A stretch of DNA of 8,758 nucleotides from CAADGY01 sp035714225 (GCA_035714225.1 DASTMK010000166.1:1-8758); one strand, 5' to 3'; positions 1 to 7,817 are shown, numbered from the stretch's first letter. Notes: generated by a model not told the origin, from the sequence alone. Numbers and translations are program-made.

Positions 1-330
1 GCCCACCGTTGTACGGAACCATCCGCCGCTCATCTTCGTCCGAAACTCGTCCGGCACGCGGCACCGCGCGGTCTCCGGCGTCTTCCCCAACGTACTATTG
101 GGCGGAAACGCGCCGCCTCGAACCGGTTCCTCCAAAGCCGCGGGAATCCCGAACCGGGCGAGCCAGCCTTTTGCCAGCGGACGCGCACGCTCGTCGTGAT
201 GACCCGTCGGACCCGTCGCGATCACCGTCCCCCCGGCTTCGAGGAAGCGCGCGAGCGAACGCCGTTCCTCCGCCGACAGGCACGTCACGCCGCTCAGCGC
301 CAGGCGCCGGATTCTGCCGAAATGCGGAAT
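1..330 (-). pseudogene. Interior fragment of a beta-galactosidase-like (GATase-like middle domain) protein, 5'-truncated and open at the left edge
   Basis: The minus strand is open without a stop from about 330 to position 1 in one frame and reads like real protein for about 110 residues. A hydrophobic strand (RRLALSGVTCLS) is followed by a helix (AEERRSLARFLEAGG), a second strand (TVIATGPTG) and then WLARFGIP. This strand-helix-strand pattern, ending in EAGGxxxATG, is typical of the Rossmann/glutamine-amidotransferase-like trimerisation domain of GH42-type beta-galactosidases and related uncharacterised glycoside hydrolases. No start codon or N-terminal catalytic barrel is present: at about 322-352 the frame runs into the oppositely oriented heparinase-like gene. 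The piece has therefore lost its 5' part, and its 3' part lies outside the window. The overlapping plus-strand reading here is Arg/Pro/Ser-rich and resembles nothing. The family call rests on a short fragment and is tentative; that this is minus-strand coding sequence is more secure. Confidence 0.55.
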
Positions 331-2586
331 CGAGGTCACCGCCCCGTGCCCATGTATGACTGGAAGATCGATGCCTGGGCGCAGCCCTGGAAAGTCCGCT
401 GCCCGCACTGCAACGGGCTGTTTCCGAAAAACGACTTCGAAGCGTTCTACCGCAGCGGCCTGGACGAGCGCGGCGTCTTCGATCCCAAACGCGCGGACCG
501 CGCCCTCCTCTTCAACGCAGAGCATCCTAATCCATCGGACCCGCTTCATCGCTTCGGTGTCGACGATGGTGAAGGCTACGTGGAAGGCGACAAGCGCTGG
601 CGCTTCATCGGTGCCTACCTTTTGTATGGGCATTGGTCCCAGCGCATCGAGGCTGGTTTGCGCCATCTTGCCACCGCCTATACCGTGACGGGCGACCGTG
701 CCTATGCGCACAAAGCCGGCGTTCTCCTGGACCGCATCGCCGACCTCTGGCCTTCTTTCGACTACGCCACGCAAGGCCTGGTATACGAACGCGCCCGCTA
801 TGGTGGCGGCGTCGCCGGCTATGTCTACTACGCCATCACCTCCGCCTACACCGTGATGCGCCTGGTTTCCACCTACGACAAGATCTTCGACGGCATTCGC
901 GACGACACGGCCCTGGTCGAGTTCCTGCGCGGTAAAGATCCGCGCAAAAACAGCTTCGCGGAGATTCAGCAGAACATCGAGAACAACATTCTTCGCCATG
1001 TTCTCGCGAACCCCCGCCAGATCCGTACCAATTATCCCGGCGCGGAACGCACGCTCGCTCTCACGCGCACCGTACTCGAATGGCCTGCCAATCGCTCGCA
1101 GCTCCGCAGCGATCTGGATGAGATCGTGCGCAAGGGCGTAGCCGCCGATGGACTCTCCGGCGAAAAAGGCCTGTCCTCTTACGCTGCCATCGCTCCGCGC
1201 GAGCTCGCCGAAATTCTTGCGGAGTACTCGCATCTCGACCCCGGCCTGCTTCCTTACCTGCTGGAACGCAATCCAAAATTCCGGGATACCTACCGCTTCC
1301 ATTTCGATACGTGGATCAACCGCGAGTACTATCCCAACTCCGGTGATGCGGGTTCGTTCGCGCGGAAGTCCCTCGAATATCCGGCACTCACGTTCAATGG
1401 CCCGGTGTACAGTCTGCTCGGCCGCCTCGCACGAGTCACGCGCGATCCGCTCTACATGCAGTTGGCGTGGATGGGCAACGGGGGACGCGCCGAAGGCCTG
1501 CCGCACGACATCTTCGCCGAAGATCCGGCTGGTTTTGCCGCAGAGGTGAAAGCGGCCGTCAGCCGCCATGGCCCGTGGCCGGCGGCCGCCAGCGTCAACA
1601 AAAAGGACTGGCGCATTGCCATCCTTCGCCACCGCACCGATCCCGCCTCCGCCGTATGGCTCGACTACGATTCGGTTCCCGAAGGGGATCTCAAGAGCCA
1701 CTATCACTTCGATGCCATGAACCTGGGGCTCTACTTCGGCGGCCTGAATCTGCTTCCGGAGTTCGGCTATCCCGCGGTGCAGTTCGGCGACTGGCACACT
1801 CCGCAGGCGCTCTGGCACAGGAAGACGGCAGCCCACAACACCGTTGTTGTCGACGGACGCGACCAGGCTGGTGGACCTGCCGAATGCACTCTGTGGAACG
1901 CGGGAGGTCCGCTGCAAGCGATTCGCGCGTCCTCGCCTTCGCAGATCAAAGGCTCCGTCTATGAGCGCACCATCGCCATGATCGAAACCGGCCCCACCGG
2001 CTATTACGTTTTCGATGTGTTCCGCGTTCAGGGCGGCAAGGAACATGCCAAGCACACTCACACGACGTTCGCCGCGCCCACCGTGTTCGGCGTCCGGCTC
2101 ACACCGTCACCGCCGCTCTACGATTCGGGCACATTGATGCGCGCGTTTCAGACCGGCCGCGCCGGACCATCCTGGGGCGTGGATTGGAAGATCGAAGACA
2201 AGCACGGCTATGTCCAGCCGCCGCGCGATCTTCATCTTCGCTATACCGACCTCACTCGCGATGCGGAAGCATATACGGCCGAGAGCTGGACCGTCGCCAG
2301 CGCCACTTCGACCACCGAATACTGGATTCCCACCGCGATTGTGCGCCGGCGCTCGGATAGCGGCGATTTGACATCTACTTTTGTGGGCTTGCTCGACCCT
2401 TATGAAGGCCAGCCGCAGTTGAAGCGCATTACGCGCCTCGACCGGGATGACGCGGCCGTGCAGGTGGAAGTGGAACTCAGCGGCGGTACCCGCGACCGGC
2501 TCCTTTCAAATGCCGCAGGCGTCACACTGGAACGCCGCGACGCCAGCGGCAAAGTTATCCTTACGGCCTCAGCCATCGGTCGATAA
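322..2586 (+). CDS. Heparinase II/III family polysaccharide lyase, 5'-truncated
   Basis: This is a probable uronate-polysaccharide lyase cleaving by beta-elimination, expected in the periplasm or outside the cell. Family-like sequence begins around GHRPVPMYDWKID (from about 334) and continues with PWKVRCPHC (Cys codons 400 and 409), FPKNDF, SGLDERG and FGVDDGEGY. An alpha-helical toroid region follows (about 600-1500, including NSGDAGSF at 1336). The C-terminal beta-sandwich is of the heparinase II/III type, with HYHFD (1699-1713) and AHNTVVVDG (from 1831) supplying likely active-site or metal-binding histidines. About 750 residues remain. The signal peptide and the first part of the N-terminal domain are missing. 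An in-frame ATG at 196 would add only low-complexity residues that belong to an antisense gene. I use the ATG at 322 as the outer limit of support; the ATG at 352 is equally possible, and neither is likely to be the native start. The 3' end overlaps the convergent hydrolase gene by 26 bp. The substrate cannot be read from the sequence. Confidence 0.82.
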   Translation: MRNRGHRPVPMYDWKIDAWAQPWKVRCPHCNGLFPKNDFEAFYRSGLDERGVFDPKRADRALLFNAEHPNPSDPLHRFGVDDGEGYVEGDKRWRFIGAYLLYGHWSQRIEAGLRHLATAYTVTGDRAYAHKAGVLLDRIADLWPSFDYATQGLVYERARYGGGVAGYVYYAITSAYTVMRLVSTYDKIFDGIRDDTALVEFLRGKDPRKNSFAEIQQNIENNILRHVLANPRQIRTNYPGAERTLALTRTVLEWPANRSQLRSDLDEIVRKGVAADGLSGEKGLSSYAAIAPRELAEILAEYSHLDPGLLPYLLERNPKFRDTYRFHFDTWINREYYPNSGDAGSFARKSLEYPALTFNGPVYSLLGRLARVTRDPLYMQLAWMGNGGRAEGLPHDIFAEDPAGFAAEVKAAVSRHGPWPAAASVNKKDWRIAILRHRTDPASAVWLDYDSVPEGDLKSHYHFDAMNLGLYFGGLNLLPEFGYPAVQFGDWHTPQALWHRKTAAHNTVVVDGRDQAGGPAECTLWNAGGPLQAIRASSPSQIKGSVYERTIAMIETGPTGYYVFDVFRVQGGKEHAKHTHTTFAAPTVFGVRLTPSPPLYDSGTLMRAFQTGRAGPSWGVDWKIEDKHGYVQPPRDLHLRYTDLTRDAEAYTAESWTVASATSTTEYWIPTAIVRRRSDSGDLTSTFVGLLDPYEGQPQLKRITRLDRDDAAVQVEVELSGGTRDRLLSNAAGVTLERRDASGKVILTASAIGR

Positions 2587-3742
2587 ACGCATAGGCCCGT
2601 TCCGACGCTTCCGGCGGAAACCCGTGGCCGCCGCGAAAGAAATAGCTGTCCAGCCGGTCGCCCGCGCCCAGAAGCTGATACACCGGATCGAGCCTTGCCA
2701 AAGCCTGGCGGGCGCTCCAACCGGCGTTCGGAAAGATCGAATCTTCGTCCGAAGTGGACAGAAACAGCGGACGCGGCGCGATCATCGCCAGAACATAATG
2801 CAGATCGAGTGGAGTCTGCACGGTTTCCGAATCCGGCACACCGGCATAGAACCCATTCTTGAGATACGGGCTCGAGAGGTAGAAACCGAGCCGCGGCATC
2901 AACGCCGTGGCGTGCGACCAGCGCCATGTATTGCCGTCATGGCGGAACGTGTCGAACCCGCAACTGCTTACTCCCACCGTGATGCGCGGGTCCAGTGCCA
3001 TCGCGAACAGAGTGGTGTAGCCGCCGTGCGAATGACCAATGGAGGCGATGCGCGCGGAGTCGACAAAATCGAGCGTCTGAAGATAGTCCACAGCCCGGCT
3101 CAGGTCCCAGGCCATCTTGCCCATCATCGACCAGCGCGGATGTTTGCGATAGAACGGAATCGCCTCGCCGTAGTGGCCTGTGGAGGGATCGTGCCTTTCT
3201 CCGAAACACGCGGCATCGTAGGTGAAGGTGACGTATCCACGGTTTACAAGCTCCAACGCCATATGCAGCCGCGGATTGCCGGCCAGCCCGGCCGGTTCGT
3301 CTTTGCCAAACTGCACCGTCTGATGCGGGCAGACCACGGCCGGTTTGCGGCTTTCGAGTTTGTGTGGCACCAGCAAATAGGCGGGCACGAACTCACCAGG
3401 CTCCGCCTGATAGACCAGCTTCCGGCGTATATGCGTGGGAAGCTTCACCTCCTCCAGGATTCGCGGCGCCAGAGGCGGCTTGTTTTCCGGCGGCGCACCG
3501 AGAATGGCGAGAACCGTCTGTTCGATGGAGACGCGGCGTTCGGGCCAATCGCCGCGCGCAACCGCCTTTCCGCCTTGAAACTGGAGCAAGTCAGCGAGGG
3601 CCGCCTGGCCGGTCTGCTCCGTTCGTAGTACCGGACGATTCTCGCCGGTGATCTCCCGCCAGCGCTCCCAACTCCAGGAGACATACGGACTGCGCGCCTG
3701 CATGGCAACCATCGGGAGAGATAGAAAGTTCCGCCGTTCCAT
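2561..3742 (-). CDS. Alpha/beta hydrolase (acetyl xylan esterase/dienelactone hydrolase-like) with Tat-like N-terminus
   Basis: A 393-residue serine hydrolase. The visible catalytic elements are the nucleophile elbow GHSHGG (Ser238), an acidic residue in TSDEDSIFPN (Asp332 or Asp334) and the C-terminal His373 in RGGHGFP. These are in the order and spacing of the alpha/beta-hydrolase fold. Upstream, PAVVCPHQ and GYVTFTYDAACFGER (about 134-182) form the central strands and oxyanion region. Related acidobacterial proteins are annotated as acetyl xylan esterases or dienelactone-hydrolase-like proteins, so removal of ester groups from polysaccharide fits the neighbouring lyase, but this is inference. 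I chose the ATG at 3742 because it yields ERRNFLSLPMVAMQA, a short twin-arginine-like signal. Upstream in-frame TTG (3784) and ATG (3781) codons would add 13-14 unrelated residues. The gene is divergent from ynfA and convergent with the lyase, overlapping it by 26 bp, so it is probably transcribed alone. Confidence 0.85.
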   Translation of the reverse strand: MERRNFLSLPMVAMQARSPYVSWSWERWREITGENRPVLRTEQTGQAALADLLQFQGGKAVARGDWPERRVSIEQTVLAILGAPPENKPPLAPRILEEVKLPTHIRRKLVYQAEPGEFVPAYLLVPHKLESRKPAVVCPHQTVQFGKDEPAGLAGNPRLHMALELVNRGYVTFTYDAACFGERHDPSTGHYGEAIPFYRKHPRWSMMGKMAWDLSRAVDYLQTLDFVDSARIASIGHSHGGYTTLFAMALDPRITVGVSSCGFDTFRHDGNTWRWSHATALMPRLGFYLSSPYLKNGFYAGVPDSETVQTPLDLHYVLAMIAPRPLFLSTSDEDSIFPNAGWSARQALARLDPVYQLLGAGDRLDSYFFRGGHGFPPEASERAYAFIDRWLRP

Positions 3743-3749
3743 CCCTCGA

Positions 3750-3755
3750 ATTGTA
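3750..3755 (-). promoter_or_regulatory. Possible -10 element (TACAAT) for the hydrolase gene
   Basis: On the minus strand TACAAT lies exactly 7 nt before the ATG at 3742. If used, transcription would begin at or very near the start codon, giving a leaderless or nearly leaderless message. No good -35 hexamer is visible 16-18 nt upstream. A GAGGG directly abutting the ATG is too close to act as a normal ribosome binding site, which agrees weakly with the leaderless idea. Confidence 0.25.
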
Positions 3756-3823
3756 TAGGCGCCGGCTGTAAAACGGCACATCAAAACCAGGCAAACCAGC
3801 GAGGGAAGTTGCTATCGTCGTGG

Positions 3824-4150
3824 ATGACTTCCGTGTTCTGGTACCTGTTGGCGGCCGCGGGGGAGATCGCCGGCTGCTTTACCTTCTGGGCATGGCTGCG
3901 GCTGAATAAGAGCCCGCTCTGGCTCCTTCCCGGACTTGTTGCCCTGATCGTCTTCGCCACCGCCCTGACCCGCATCGAGACAGCGAACGCCGGCCGCGCG
4001 TACGCGGCCTACGGAGGCGTCTACATTCTGTCCTCATTGCTTTGGCTTTGGGCCGTTGAGAGCGTCCGCCCGGACCGGTGGGACCTTCTTGGTGCGTCGA
4101 TTTGCCTGGCTGGCGCGGCCGTCATTCTCTTCGGTCCGCGAGTGGTCTGA
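3824..4150 (+). CDS. ynfA: YnfA/UPF0060 family small membrane protein
   Basis: A 108-residue, very hydrophobic protein with four predicted transmembrane segments (about 3-23, 32-50, 60-80 and 86-104). It carries the family signature GRAYAAYGGVYI (57-68), an N-terminal EIAGCFTFW with Glu14 inside the first helix, and the final helix LLGASICLAGAAVILFG. Length and motifs match YnfA of Escherichia coli, an inner-membrane protein distantly related to small multidrug resistance transporters. Its physiological role is not settled in most bacteria. The ATG at 3824 gives the usual 108 residues. A TTG at 3809, with GAGG four bases before it, has the better-placed ribosome binding site and would add five residues (MLSSW), so the true start may be 3809. 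It is a single gene, divergent from the hydrolase and convergent with the receptor gene, and has no evident functional link to the carbohydrate genes. Confidence 0.93.
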   Translation: MTSVFWYLLAAAGEIAGCFTFWAWLRLNKSPLWLLPGLVALIVFATALTRIETANAGRAYAAYGGVYILSSLLWLWAVESVRPDRWDLLGASICLAGAAVILFGPRVV

Positions 4151-4161
4151 ACATGCTCACC

Positions 4162-4202
4162 GGCGGTCGCGGCTCAGCATTCGTTTCAGAGCCACGACCG
4201 CC
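4162..4202. repeat. Long inverted repeat between convergent genes; REP-like element and/or bidirectional terminator
   Basis: Arms at 4162-4175 (GGCGGTCGCGGCTC) and 4189-4202 (GAGCCACGACCGCC) are complementary over 14 bp with one C/A mismatch, and the loop is 13 nt. The element occupies nearly the whole 65-bp gap between two convergent stop codons, starting 11 nt after the ynfA stop and ending 13 nt before the stop codon of the receptor gene. This position suits a bidirectional transcription terminator, but neither side has a T-run, so it is not a canonical intrinsic terminator. The GC-rich palindromic form also suits a dispersed REP-type repeat. Confidence 0.7.
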
Positions 4203-4215
4203 AGGGAGGGGTCAA

Positions 4216-7200
4216 TCAGAAGTAAATCTTCGCGCCGAATTGGATGATTCGCATCGGGTTGCGCAGGCTGCGGATTTCTCCGTTGCGCGGGCCGTCGGGG
4301 ATCACCGAATTGAGTGACGTGTAACTGATGCCGCCCGGCTGTCCGAAGTTTGGATGGTTGAACAGGTTGAAAAACTCGGCCCGGAATTGCAGCCGGCCCT
4401 GCTCTCCCAGCGGCAGCCGCCAGTTCTTGTACACGGAGAAATCGACGTTCTGCCCGCCGGGGCTGACCATGGCGTCCATCGCCGCATTGCCGTAATGGCA
4501 AAGGTCGGGACGGCCGTTGATGTTGCAGGCGGTGCGCCGGAATGCAGTGATGTCGTACCACATCTGGCGGGTGGCTGCGTCTCCCAAACGGCCGTCCTCT
4601 ACCCGGTCCGGCAATGTAAACCCACCGGTGTTCAAGTCGCTGCCGCCGGTGACGGTGAACGGAAATCCCGTCCGAAGGGTGACTACGCCGTTCATCTGCC
4701 AGCCGCCGATGAATGCTCCCGGTACGCCGCGAATATTCCTGAGGAAAGGCATCTCGTAAACGAAGTTTACCACCGCGTTTTGTGTGACGTCGAAGCCGTA
4801 GCGCGCCCGCGCCTGCCGCCGGTCGCGGGGGTTCTGGTAACCGTTGCTGACGCCCGCGCCGCCTTCGTTACGCCCATAGCCCTCTCCAAGCGCTTTGCCG
4901 TACGTGTATGCCAGGCCGAGAACCAGGCCGGCGCTGTCGTAACGCTTATCTACGCTCACCTGCAGCGCGTTGTAGTTCCCGTTGCCGTAGCTGTCGAGGT
5001 AACGGATGTTGCCGGTGCCGAACACCGCCGGGTTGCCGTTCGCGTCCACCTCGCCTTCGGAGATATGGAACGGATAGGGCCGTCGCGCCTGGATATTTGT
5101 GTCCAGATATGCCGGGTCGGGATTATTGGCCGTGATCGTGTTATCCAGGTGGTTTGTTTTGCTGCCGATGTAGCCGACCGTCAGCACTGTGTTCCACGGA
5201 AGGTTGCGTTGCAGATCGAGACTCCACTGCCAGTGATTCGACGACCTGTTATCCGGCGGCACAAGCACGGTGTTGCGAACAGAGGAGACGCTGCCGCTAC
5301 CCGCGCCATAGATGTTGCCCACCTGGTTGGCAAAGCCCGGACGCAGACGGTTGGTCTGGATCTGGTACGTCCGCCCGGCATACTCATAGCTGAACGGCGT
5401 CAGGATGTCCTGCTGAATCTGATAAGCGATGGTGCCGGATACCGGAGGCACCAGGTTCAGAATCGTGTAGTTGTTCAGTTGCTGTGCGTTGGCGAACCAA
5501 CCCGCTCCGGCGCGCATTACCCACTTGTCGGTGGCGCGATAGGCGATACCGACGCGCGGCATGTAATAGCGGTTTTCCCTGTTGTAGGGCGTCCAGTTCT
5601 TCAGACCCACTTCGGGGATGACGGTCGGAAGTTGCCGCCCGTCCGCCGCCCGGCTCAGGATATCGAGCCGGAGAGAACGCCAGGCGCCGGCGCTGTCGCG
5701 CGGGGTTTGAAAGAAGTCCCAGCGCATGCCGAGGTTGATGGTCAGCTTGCGCGTCGCTTTCCAGTCGTCGAGGAAATAGGCGGACCAGCGGTTCTGCCGC
5801 GGCGCTGTGAACGGAAAACCCTCGCCGGTCTCCGTGTTGCTGAAGTACCCCATCAGCCAGCCGGCAAGACTGTTCCCACCGGGGCAGCACGCGATGCTGC
5901 CGCGCGGCACATTGGCCGCCGCGCGGTCCAGGATCAGTCGCCGGTACTCGAACCCGGCTTTGAAGTTGTGCGGCCCGCGTGTAAACGACAGGTTGTCGGC
6001 GAACTGGTGCACCGTGTTGCGATCCCATCCGTTTCCACCGTCGCGGTCACCGGCTATGATCGTCGAGGGTATACCCACTTCCCGATCCGTCAGCTTGCGC
6101 CCGCTGGTGACGCGGAACGAACCCAGGCCCAGCGAATCGAGGTCGAAACCGGTGTTAGTGCGCGGATTGAATGTGTCGTCGTCGGCCTTGTTGATTCCGT
6201 AACGGAATTCATTCAATGTGGTTGGCGAGAGGATCTTCACGTATTGCGTCGCCAGATTCCAGTTCAGCGTCTGGACAAAGTAGGTGAAATTCGGGTTCAG
6301 AGCGCCGTTCGTCCACTTTCCCCGGTCCGTAATGTATCGCACAAAAACCTTATCGCTCGACGAGAAGTTATGATCGATGCGAAACATGTACTGGTTCGTG
6401 TTGATGATGTTGGGCACTGACCCACGGGCATTAATATCCAACACATCGGCTGGCTGGAACATCGGCAAAGGCTGGTACGTGTTGATAAAATCCTGCGTGG
6501 CCTTGTTGATCCGGCTGGCCGGGATGATATTCGTAATCCGCCCGGAGCTGTCGCGAAAGGGCTCGCCTGTGGCGGGATCGAAAATGATGGTAGGCGACCG
6601 GATCGGCGCCCCGTTCGGCCCAATAGGCGGCGTCAGGAGTGCCGAGAAATCGCCGCGGCGAAATGCCTCCGGAAACCAGGCCGCTTCTTCGACGGTCTCG
6701 CGCGTCTCGCGCCGGCCTTCATAGTTGAAGCTCCAGAACGTCCTGTCTTTGCCGTTGTAAATTTTCGGCAGTATTACCGGACCGCTGACGAACGTACCGA
6801 ACTGGTTGCGCCGCAGAACGCTTTTCGAACCTTCGCGAGCGCCTGCGGGTAACTGGAAGTTCAGGAAGTAGTCCTTCGCCGCGAGTTTGTCATTGCGCAG
6901 AAACTCCCAGAAGGTGCCGTGCAGGTTATTGGTTCCCGCCTTCACCACCATCTGCAGGATTGCTCCATTGTTCTGCCCGTATTCGGCGGAGTAGGACGAC
7001 GTTTGCACCTTGAACTCTTCAAGTGCATCGATGGAAGGAGAAAACGCGGCGGTGTTCACGCGCGGTTCGGTTGCGATCACACCATCGAGCGTCACCTGCT
7101 GGTTCACCTCGCGTTGCCCATTCGCGCTGATGGCGACGCCGTTGCCCGGAATCGGGAAGCCGCCCGTTCCATCCAGCCCCATTCGGATGCCGTACTGAAC

Positions 7201-7674
7201 GCCTGGCACCAACACGGCAAGTGTGGCCACATTGCGTCCATTCAGCGGAAGCTCCACGACGCGCTTGTTATCGATGTTGCCGCCCACCGCCGCATCTTCC
7301 GTCTTTAACGCGACTCCGCTGGCGACAACTTCGATGGTTTCCGTTGTGGCGCCGATCTCCATCCGGAAATCGATACGCGCCTTCTGTTGAAGCTGAACGG
7401 TGATGCCTCTTTGCTCCTGCGTTTTGAATCCCTCCCGTTCCACCTTGACTGTGTAGTCGCCGACTTCGATCAACGGGAACACGTAGTTCCCGTCGTCGTT
7501 CGTCAAGGTTTCACGAGCCTGTCCGGTGGCGGTGCGCAAGAGCGTGACTCTCGCGCTGGGAACGGAAGCTCCCGCCGGATCCATGACCGTGCCCAGAATT
7601 TCGGTTGACGTAGTTTGTGCGAGGACCCCAGCGGCCGCTACACAAAGGGAAACTGACAGAACGGCAAACCTCAT
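4216..7674 (-). CDS. TonB-dependent receptor, Oar-like, with N-terminal carboxypeptidase-regulatory-like domain
   Basis: A 1152-residue outer-membrane receptor. The signal peptide spans about 1-19 (hydrophobic stretch, likely cleavage after GVLA). Next come a carboxypeptidase-regulatory-like beta-sandwich (about 25-105, with ILGTVMDPAGASVPSARV and DDGNYVFPLIEVGDYTV) and a plug (about 110-248, with VVELPLNGRN, VTLDGV and EYGQNNGAILQMVVKAGTN). A long 22-strand-type barrel runs to the C-terminal FGAKIYF; the terminal Phe is typical of proteins handled by the barrel assembly machinery. FNLFNHPNF near the end is common in Oar-like receptors. The family takes up large ligands, often oligosaccharides or peptides, using TonB energy; the ligand here is unknown. 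I chose the ATG at 7674 because it gives a proper signal peptide and a strong ribosome binding site; an in-frame GTG at 7704 would add ten residues before it. No SusD-like gene is adjacent. It lies downstream of the enolase-superfamily gene on the same strand but has its own promoter. Confidence 0.95.
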   Translation of the reverse strand: MRFAVLSVSLCVAAAGVLAQTTSTEILGTVMDPAGASVPSARVTLLRTATGQARETLTNDDGNYVFPLIEVGDYTVKVEREGFKTQEQRGITVQLQQKARIDFRMEIGATTETIEVVASGVALKTEDAAVGGNIDNKRVVELPLNGRNVATLAVLVPGVQYGIRMGLDGTGGFPIPGNGVAISANGQREVNQQVTLDGVIATEPRVNTAAFSPSIDALEEFKVQTSSYSAEYGQNNGAILQMVVKAGTNNLHGTFWEFLRNDKLAAKDYFLNFQLPAGAREGSKSVLRRNQFGTFVSGPVILPKIYNGKDRTFWSFNYEGRRETRETVEEAAWFPEAFRRGDFSALLTPPIGPNGAPIRSPTIIFDPATGEPFRDSSGRITNIIPASRINKATQDFINTYQPLPMFQPADVLDINARGSVPNIINTNQYMFRIDHNFSSSDKVFVRYITDRGKWTNGALNPNFTYFVQTLNWNLATQYVKILSPTTLNEFRYGINKADDDTFNPRTNTGFDLDSLGLGSFRVTSGRKLTDREVGIPSTIIAGDRDGGNGWDRNTVHQFADNLSFTRGPHNFKAGFEYRRLILDRAAANVPRGSIACCPGGNSLAGWLMGYFSNTETGEGFPFTAPRQNRWSAYFLDDWKATRKLTINLGMRWDFFQTPRDSAGAWRSLRLDILSRAADGRQLPTVIPEVGLKNWTPYNRENRYYMPRVGIAYRATDKWVMRAGAGWFANAQQLNNYTILNLVPPVSGTIAYQIQQDILTPFSYEYAGRTYQIQTNRLRPGFANQVGNIYGAGSGSVSSVRNTVLVPPDNRSSNHWQWSLDLQRNLPWNTVLTVGYIGSKTNHLDNTITANNPDPAYLDTNIQARRPYPFHISEGEVDANGNPAVFGTGNIRYLDSYGNGNYNALQVSVDKRYDSAGLVLGLAYTYGKALGEGYGRNEGGAGVSNGYQNPRDRRQARARYGFDVTQNAVVNFVYEMPFLRNIRGVPGAFIGGWQMNGVVTLRTGFPFTVTGGSDLNTGGFTLPDRVEDGRLGDAATRQMWYDITAFRRTACNINGRPDLCHYGNAAMDAMVSPGGQNVDFSVYKNWRLPLGEQGRLQFRAEFFNLFNHPNFGQPGGISYTSLNSVIPDGPRNGEIRSLRNPMRIIQFGAKIYF

Positions 7675-7677
7675 TAT

Positions 7678-7687
7678 CTCCCCCTCT
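7678..7687 (-). promoter_or_regulatory. Ribosome binding site of the receptor gene
   Basis: On the minus strand AGAGGGGGAG precedes the ATG at 7674. GAGG (7683-7686) sits 8 nt and GGAG (7678-7681) 3 nt from the start codon. This purine-rich site supports the start at 7674 over the upstream GTG at 7704. Confidence 0.7.
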
Positions 7688-7721
7688 AGCCAGATAAGTT
7701 GCACCCAGACTGGATAGGTAG

Positions 7722-7750
7722 AAAGTAACCGAAGATTAGCGGACTGTCAA
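7722..7750 (-). promoter_or_regulatory. Sigma70-type promoter of the receptor gene
   Basis: A perfect -35 hexamer TTGACA (7745-7750) is followed, after a 17-nt spacer, by a weak -10 TACTTT (7722-7727), both read on the minus strand. The expected start of transcription is near 7715, giving a leader of about 40 nt before the ATG at 7674. The match to the -35 consensus and the ideal spacing are good; the -10 matches only three of six positions. Confidence 0.55.
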
Positions 7751-7817
7751 GCTATCCGGGCATAATATTCGCAAGTGAAACTCGCCCGGCTCGCGCGGCC
7801 AAATATGTCCTCAATAG

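Noticed and set aside
196..321. Upstream extension of the lyase from an ATG at 196
   Set aside because: The added residues are Arg/Pro-rich with no signal peptide and are antisense to a coherent minus-strand protein fragment, so the ATG at 196 is unlikely to be a real start.
9..359. A 116-codon plus-strand frame and a 62-codon minus-strand frame (95-283) at the left edge
   Set aside because: Both are Arg/Ser/Gly/Pro-rich low-complexity translations. The third-position-consistent minus frame without an ATG gives a far more protein-like sequence.
2447..3628. A 393-codon open frame on the plus strand, antisense to the hydrolase gene
   Set aside because: It has no recognisable motifs and lies over a hydrolase with intact catalytic residues; it is a shadow frame.
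4162..4202. Canonical Rho-independent terminator
   Set aside because: The stem is strong, but no T-run follows it in either direction, so only a possible terminator or REP role is claimed.
4157..4561. A 134-codon minus-strand frame running through the inverted repeat into the receptor 3' end
   Set aside because: It is an out-of-frame shadow of the receptor C-terminal barrel, and its apparent C-terminus is just the translated repeat.
4354..6420. A 688-codon open frame on the plus strand, antisense to the receptor gene
   Set aside because: Its translation shows no family resemblance, signal peptide or barrel features, whereas the minus strand encodes a clear full-length receptor. Long antisense open frames are expected in high-GC coding DNA with few TTA, CTA and TCA codons.
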